From assembly GCA_030539415.1 (NCBI GenBank), contig JAUNSE010000084.1, positions 1 to 7,744 of the forward strand: DNA of 7,744 bases. Direction: 5' to 3'. The notes under the pieces were generated by a model that had not been told where the DNA came from, searched no databases, and saw only the letters and a program-made list of their open reading frames with translations. Below, piece after piece: positions 4,615 to 7,744 of the stretch. This DNA is from Desulfovibrionaceae bacterium (GTDB lineage Bacteria; Desulfobacterota; Desulfovibrionia; Desulfovibrionales; Desulfovibrionaceae). Within the stretch, counting starts at the first letter, position 1. Each line of letters starts with the position of its first letter. The translations under genes and the position numbers were made by a program.

Positions 4615-7527
4615 ATGACTGACGCAGACCACGATTCCCTCCGCTCTTCTTCAGATTCTTCCCTTGCCCCCGATTCTTCCGAGATGACGTCGCGGCCCGA
4701 CTTCTTCTGGTACGACGGCATGTGGGCGCACGAGCGCCCGAACGGCAGGGGAATCACTCCCGACCCGGGAACGACCTTCGGCCGGCTGGCAAACGGCCTG
4801 CGCTGGGCCGCCATTCCGAACAGTCTGCCGAAGGGCCATGTCAGCCTGCGGCTCGACGTGCAGGCCGGCTCCTTCATGGAGACGGCGGAGGAGGGCGGCT
4901 ACGCCCACATCATCGAGCACATGGCCTTCAGGGGCACGGCCCGCTTCGGGCCGGGCGAAGTCGAGGAGTCCCTGCTCGCCCGCGGCGCGAGCTTCGGCTG
5001 GGATGTCAACGCGTACACATCCATGGAGGCCACTGTCTATATGATAGACCTGCCCTCGGCCGAGAAAGAGGCGCTCAGGCACGCGCTGACCGTGCTCAGG
5101 GACTTTGCCGACGCAATCGCCTTCGACCCGGACGAGCTCGAGGCGGAAAAGGCTGTCATTCTCGAGGAGATGCGCGCCCGCGACAACGAGAGCGCCCAGT
5201 CGCACCTTGCGTGGAAGACGCTGCTCTACGGAGAGTCGCCGCTCGTCCGGGGACCCATCGGGCGGGAGGAGACCGTGCGCGGGGCGACGTCCGCGTCGCT
5301 CAGGCGCTTCTACGAAAAATGGTACAGAGCGGACCGCATGATTGTGGTTGCGGCAGGCGATACCGGCGCGGATGTGCTGGAGCCTCTGATAGGGGAGATC
5401 TTCGGCAGCCTGGCCGTCCCCGCATCCCCTCTGCCCTTCCCGTCCGTCAAGGTGCGCCGGCACGAGCGGGAGACCTTCATGGTGCAGAAGCGGCCGATGG
5501 ACAGTGCCACTGTCGAAGTGCGCACACTGCGCCCGCGCCACTATGAGCGGAGCCTGCAGGAGACGGCTGTGAGGACGGTGGTGGAGGCGCTGGCCCGCGC
5601 GTGCATGAACTACCGCATGGGGTCGCGCGCCGACGAGATATGCCACTGGACCGCAGCGGAATTCATCGGGAGCTGGATCGAGGGGCCTTTCCCGCAGTCG
5701 ATCCTGACGGCCCGCTGTTCGGGCGGCCGCTGGCGGGAGGCACTGGCCGACCTGCTTGAGGAGCGGGACGCAGCGCTTGCCTGGGGCATCACCCAGGAGG
5801 AGGTCGACCGGGCTGTGCGGGGGATGGAGCAGTCCATGCTCACCCGCCTGAACGATGAGAAACTCAGATACAGCGGCGCGATTGCCGCGGATTTCGTCAG
5901 CCGTGCCAACAGCGACGAGATCTGGTGCCTGGAGACCGAAAGACTGGGCGAACTGGAGCGGATGCGCTCCCGCCTGACGGCCGAAACAATTGACAGGGCG
6001 CTGCAGAACGCCTTTGACGGGGATGTCGCGGTGCTCGTTTCCGGCGGCGTGGAGGCGGCCGAGGCGGATCTGAGCGGGCTCTATCACGAGCTGATATGCC
6101 GCAAGCCAGCCCGCTTCACAGAGCTTGATTCCGTCGACATGCCCTATCTTCCCCTGCCCGACATGCCGGCCGAACTGCCTGAGCTCGAAAAGGTGGAGGT
6201 GCCCGTTCCCTGCGGCACGATGACCGTGCTCGAGACCGTGCTGCCCGGAGGCGTCGGGCTGACCCTCGTGCCCATGCCCGACAAACGGCCGGGCGTGGTT
6301 TCCGCTGCGGTCGCCTTCGGCAGGGGGGCGGCCTTCATGACGGACAGCGAGGCGGAAACGGCCGATTTCGCCAGCGCCGTCCTCGAGGAGCGCGGGCCGG
6401 GCCTTCTGACGTGGCAGGACTGGAACAGGCTGTACGCCGGCAGGGACATGGGGGTGAACGAGTCGCTGGACGACTGGTCGGCGAGCGTCAGCGGATGGGC
6501 TCCGCGGGAGAATGCGGCCGACCTTGTCACGCTCCTGTGGACGCAGTACACGGATCCCCTGCCGGAGTCCGGGGCGGAGCACCGCTTCAGCCATCTGCAG
6601 GAGCGGTGCGCGCTCGTGCAGAGCCGCGTCCGGAAAACGGTGTCCGGAGTCCATTCCAGCCTGTACGACCCCTTCTTCTATGGAGCAGCCTTCCGTGAGG
6701 TCGATGCGGACGTGGCTGCGGACATCAGTCTCGAACAGGTGGCCGCCTACGCGAGGGACAGCCGCGCCATGGGCATACAGCGCATACAGGTCAGCGGCGA
6801 CTTCGACACGGACGAGATGCTGGCCCTGGTGACCCGTCTGTTCGGCTCCTGCCCGGCGATGCGGACGGACGCGAGGCAGAGGACCAGACAATGCGTCTTC
6901 CCGGAAGGACAGTCGAAAACCGTCTTTGTGGAGGGCGAGCGCATCAACAAGGCCATTGTGAGCCTTGCCTGGCGCGCCGACTTCCGCTGGGAGGATGCGC
7001 ATGTCCTGGCCGCAAGGAATCTGTTCACCGATGTGCTTTCCGAGCGGCTGCGGCATCTGATCCGCGGAGAGATGGGCGCGGCCTATGTCCCGGTGGCCCA
7101 GTGCCACTCGCTGGAAGCCTACGAAGGGTACGGCATTGTGCACATGCAGGTGGTCACCTCGCGCGAGCGCATGCAGGAGGCCAGGGACGCCATGGCCGGC
7201 CTGGCCCGGGAGTTTGCCGAAAAGGGCGTGGACAGCGCGGAGCTGGAGCGTCTGCGCAGGCCGCTCATGGAGGCCTGGAAGGCCGGAGCCGGGGACGGCC
7301 TGCATCTGTGCAGCCTCCTGCTGCTGGACAGGATGAGCGGGCTGCCCATCATGAATTTCATGGCCAGACAGGGGGATGAGATCGCCACAGTCACGGCTGA
7401 GGAAGTGTCCGCCCTGGCACGGGAATACCTGTCGGACGAGCCGGCCTGCCTGATGGTGGAGGGCGGTCCGCTGGGCGGCCCGACCGAGGAGGAGCAGGGC
7501 GGGGACGCCGGAGAGGACATTCTCTAG
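4615..7527 (+). CDS. M16 family zinc metallopeptidase (two-half, pitrilysin/PqqL-like)
   Basis: This 970-residue protein is a single-chain inverzincin-type peptidase. The inverted zinc motif HxxEH is HIIEH at 98-102, so H98 and H102 bind zinc and E101 is the catalytic base. The third ligand is probably E185 in VILEEMRAR. The second half lacks a zinc motif, as usual in this family. It keeps the substrate-binding Arg/Tyr pair, R817 and Y824, with the same seven-residue offset as R824/Y831 in human insulin-degrading enzyme. The length suits one clamshell-shaped chain of two halves. The N terminus is hydrophilic and Ser/Asp-rich (about residues 1-25) with no signal peptide, so cytoplasmic peptide degradation is likely, unlike the periplasmic E. 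coli PqqL. AAGGAGGT at 4600-4607 fixes the start; the frame is open further upstream, but that part overlaps sdaA in antisense. The true substrate is unknown. The gene diverges from sdaA across 253 bp. Confidence 0.92.
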   Translation: MTDADHDSLRSSSDSSLAPDSSEMTSRPDFFWYDGMWAHERPNGRGITPDPGTTFGRLANGLRWAAIPNSLPKGHVSLRLDVQAGSFMETAEEGGYAHIIEHMAFRGTARFGPGEVEESLLARGASFGWDVNAYTSMEATVYMIDLPSAEKEALRHALTVLRDFADAIAFDPDELEAEKAVILEEMRARDNESAQSHLAWKTLLYGESPLVRGPIGREETVRGATSASLRRFYEKWYRADRMIVVAAGDTGADVLEPLIGEIFGSLAVPASPLPFPSVKVRRHERETFMVQKRPMDSATVEVRTLRPRHYERSLQETAVRTVVEALARACMNYRMGSRADEICHWTAAEFIGSWIEGPFPQSILTARCSGGRWREALADLLEERDAALAWGITQEEVDRAVRGMEQSMLTRLNDEKLRYSGAIAADFVSRANSDEIWCLETERLGELERMRSRLTAETIDRALQNAFDGDVAVLVSGGVEAAEADLSGLYHELICRKPARFTELDSVDMPYLPLPDMPAELPELEKVEVPVPCGTMTVLETVLPGGVGLTLVPMPDKRPGVVSAAVAFGRGAAFMTDSEAETADFASAVLEERGPGLLTWQDWNRLYAGRDMGVNESLDDWSASVSGWAPRENAADLVTLLWTQYTDPLPESGAEHRFSHLQERCALVQSRVRKTVSGVHSSLYDPFFYGAAFREVDADVAADISLEQVAAYARDSRAMGIQRIQVSGDFDTDEMLALVTRLFGSCPAMRTDARQRTRQCVFPEGQSKTVFVEGERINKAIVSLAWRADFRWEDAHVLAARNLFTDVLSERLRHLIRGEMGAAYVPVAQCHSLEAYEGYGIVHMQVVTSRERMQEARDAMAGLAREFAEKGVDSAELERLRRPLMEAWKAGAGDGLHLCSLLLLDRMSGLPIMNFMARQGDEIATVTAEEVSALAREYLSDEPACLMVEGGPLGGPTEEEQGGDAGEDIL

Positions 7528-7540
7528 CCTGAACAAAGGT

Positions 7541-7585
7541 CGGACTCTTCTTCCGCAGGACCGCGGCCCTGCGGGGCGGAGTCCG
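7541..7585 (+). terminator. Two-tier hairpin after the M16 gene (possible terminator)
   Basis: An outer stem, CGGACTC (7541-7547) with GAGTCCG (7579-7585), encloses an inner stem, CCGCAGG (7553-7559) with CCTGCGG (7568-7574), around an 8-nt loop. It begins 13 nt after the stop codon. There is no U tract after it, so it may protect the 3' end or act with Rho. Confidence 0.4.
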
Positions 7586-7603
7586 GCTGCGGGCTGGCCG
7601 GCG

Positions 7604-7626
7604 CAGTCCGGAAAAGACTGTTTCCG
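7604..7626 (+). terminator. Small alternative hairpins ending in TTT
   Basis: Two mutually exclusive folds are possible: CAGTC (7604-7608) with GACTG (7616-7620) followed by TTT, or CGGAAA (7609-7614) with TTTCCG (7621-7626). The first resembles a weak intrinsic terminator for the M16 transcript. Both are short. Confidence 0.25.
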
Positions 7627-7649
7627 AAAGGGCCGCTTCCGGGTACAAT
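7621..7649 (+). promoter_or_regulatory. Promoter candidate reading out of the window
   Basis: TACAAT (7644-7649) matches TATAAT at five of six positions. With a 17-bp spacer the -35 box would be TTTCCG (7621-7626), only three of six matches. It would drive a plus-strand gene beyond the end of the window, with a start near 7656. Confidence 0.35.
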
Positions 7650-7654
7650 GCCGC

Positions 7655-7687
7655 GGGGCGGCGGCCGCCGACGCGGCCGCCGGCCCC
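7655..7687 (+). other. Strong GC-rich stem-loop just after the promoter candidate
   Basis: GGGGC plus GGCGGCCGC (7655-7668) pairs with GCGGCCGCC (7673-7681) and GCCCC (7683-7687): 14 base pairs, one bulged G (7682) and the loop CGAC. No T run follows. If the promoter candidate is real, this hairpin would sit at the extreme 5' end of the next transcript. Otherwise it may be a structured spacer after the M16 gene. Confidence 0.5.
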
Positions 7688-7744
7688 GGTACGGCCAGCA
7701 CCCCGACAGCAGGCGGCGGCCGGGGACAACACAGCACAGCGTCT

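Noticed and set aside
4362..4877. N-terminal extension of sdaA upstream of 4361
   Set aside because: The extension overlaps the promoter region and the start of the M16 gene. The family N terminus MLSVFDLFKVGIGPSSSHT and a good AGGAGGA site fix the start at 4361.
4651..7737. Open frame of about 1028 codons antisense to the M16 gene
   Set aside because: The sense gene has clear zinc and Arg/Tyr motifs. The antisense product is His/Gly/Arg-rich with no family motif and no good ribosome binding site. Long antisense frames are expected opposite GC-rich genes.

Overview
This GC-rich window looks like chromosomal sequence from an anaerobic bacterium. It holds four complete protein genes, most with strong GGAGG-type ribosome binding sites. 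The anaerobe call rests on an oxygen-labile [4Fe-4S] L-serine dehydratase and a DUF362 protein with two 4Fe-4S ferredoxin motifs. The gene set would suit a Desulfovibrionaceae-like gut anaerobe, but that placement comes from general familiarity and was not tested by any search. No phage, transposon, CRISPR, tRNA or rRNA signature was found.

Layout: positions 1-38 may be the last codons of an upstream gene. Positions 39-471 hold no convincing gene, only weak hairpin, repeat and promoter candidates. A plus-strand pair follows: a metal/PLP-dependent D-serine dehydratase / D-threonine aldolase-like enzyme (472-1689), then a DUF362 ferredoxin-domain protein (1761-2855). A clear Rho-independent terminator sits at 2887-2930. 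L-serine dehydratase (sdaA, 2967-4361) lies on the minus strand, convergent with that pair. A 253-bp divergent control region (4362-4614) carries a promoter candidate in each direction, a TGCA-flanked dyad and a leader hairpin. A large two-half M16 zinc metallopeptidase (4615-7527) reads away from sdaA. The last 217 bp (7528-7744) are non-coding, with hairpins and a promoter candidate for a gene beyond the window.

How the genes may work together: sdaA deaminates L-serine to pyruvate and ammonia. The first enzyme, if it is a D-serine dehydratase, does the same to D-serine, so the locus could convert both enantiomers to pyruvate. The DUF362 protein is probably co-transcribed with the D-enzyme; its role is unknown, with electron transfer or iron-sulfur support as speculative options. 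The M16 peptidase could supply amino acids by degrading peptides inside the cell, since no signal peptide is visible. These links are inferred from gene order and family knowledge. Nothing here clearly amounts to a new system; the best leads are the paired D-/L-serine locus, the altered PLP-lysine motif of the D-enzyme, and an SdaA without a C-terminal cysteine.
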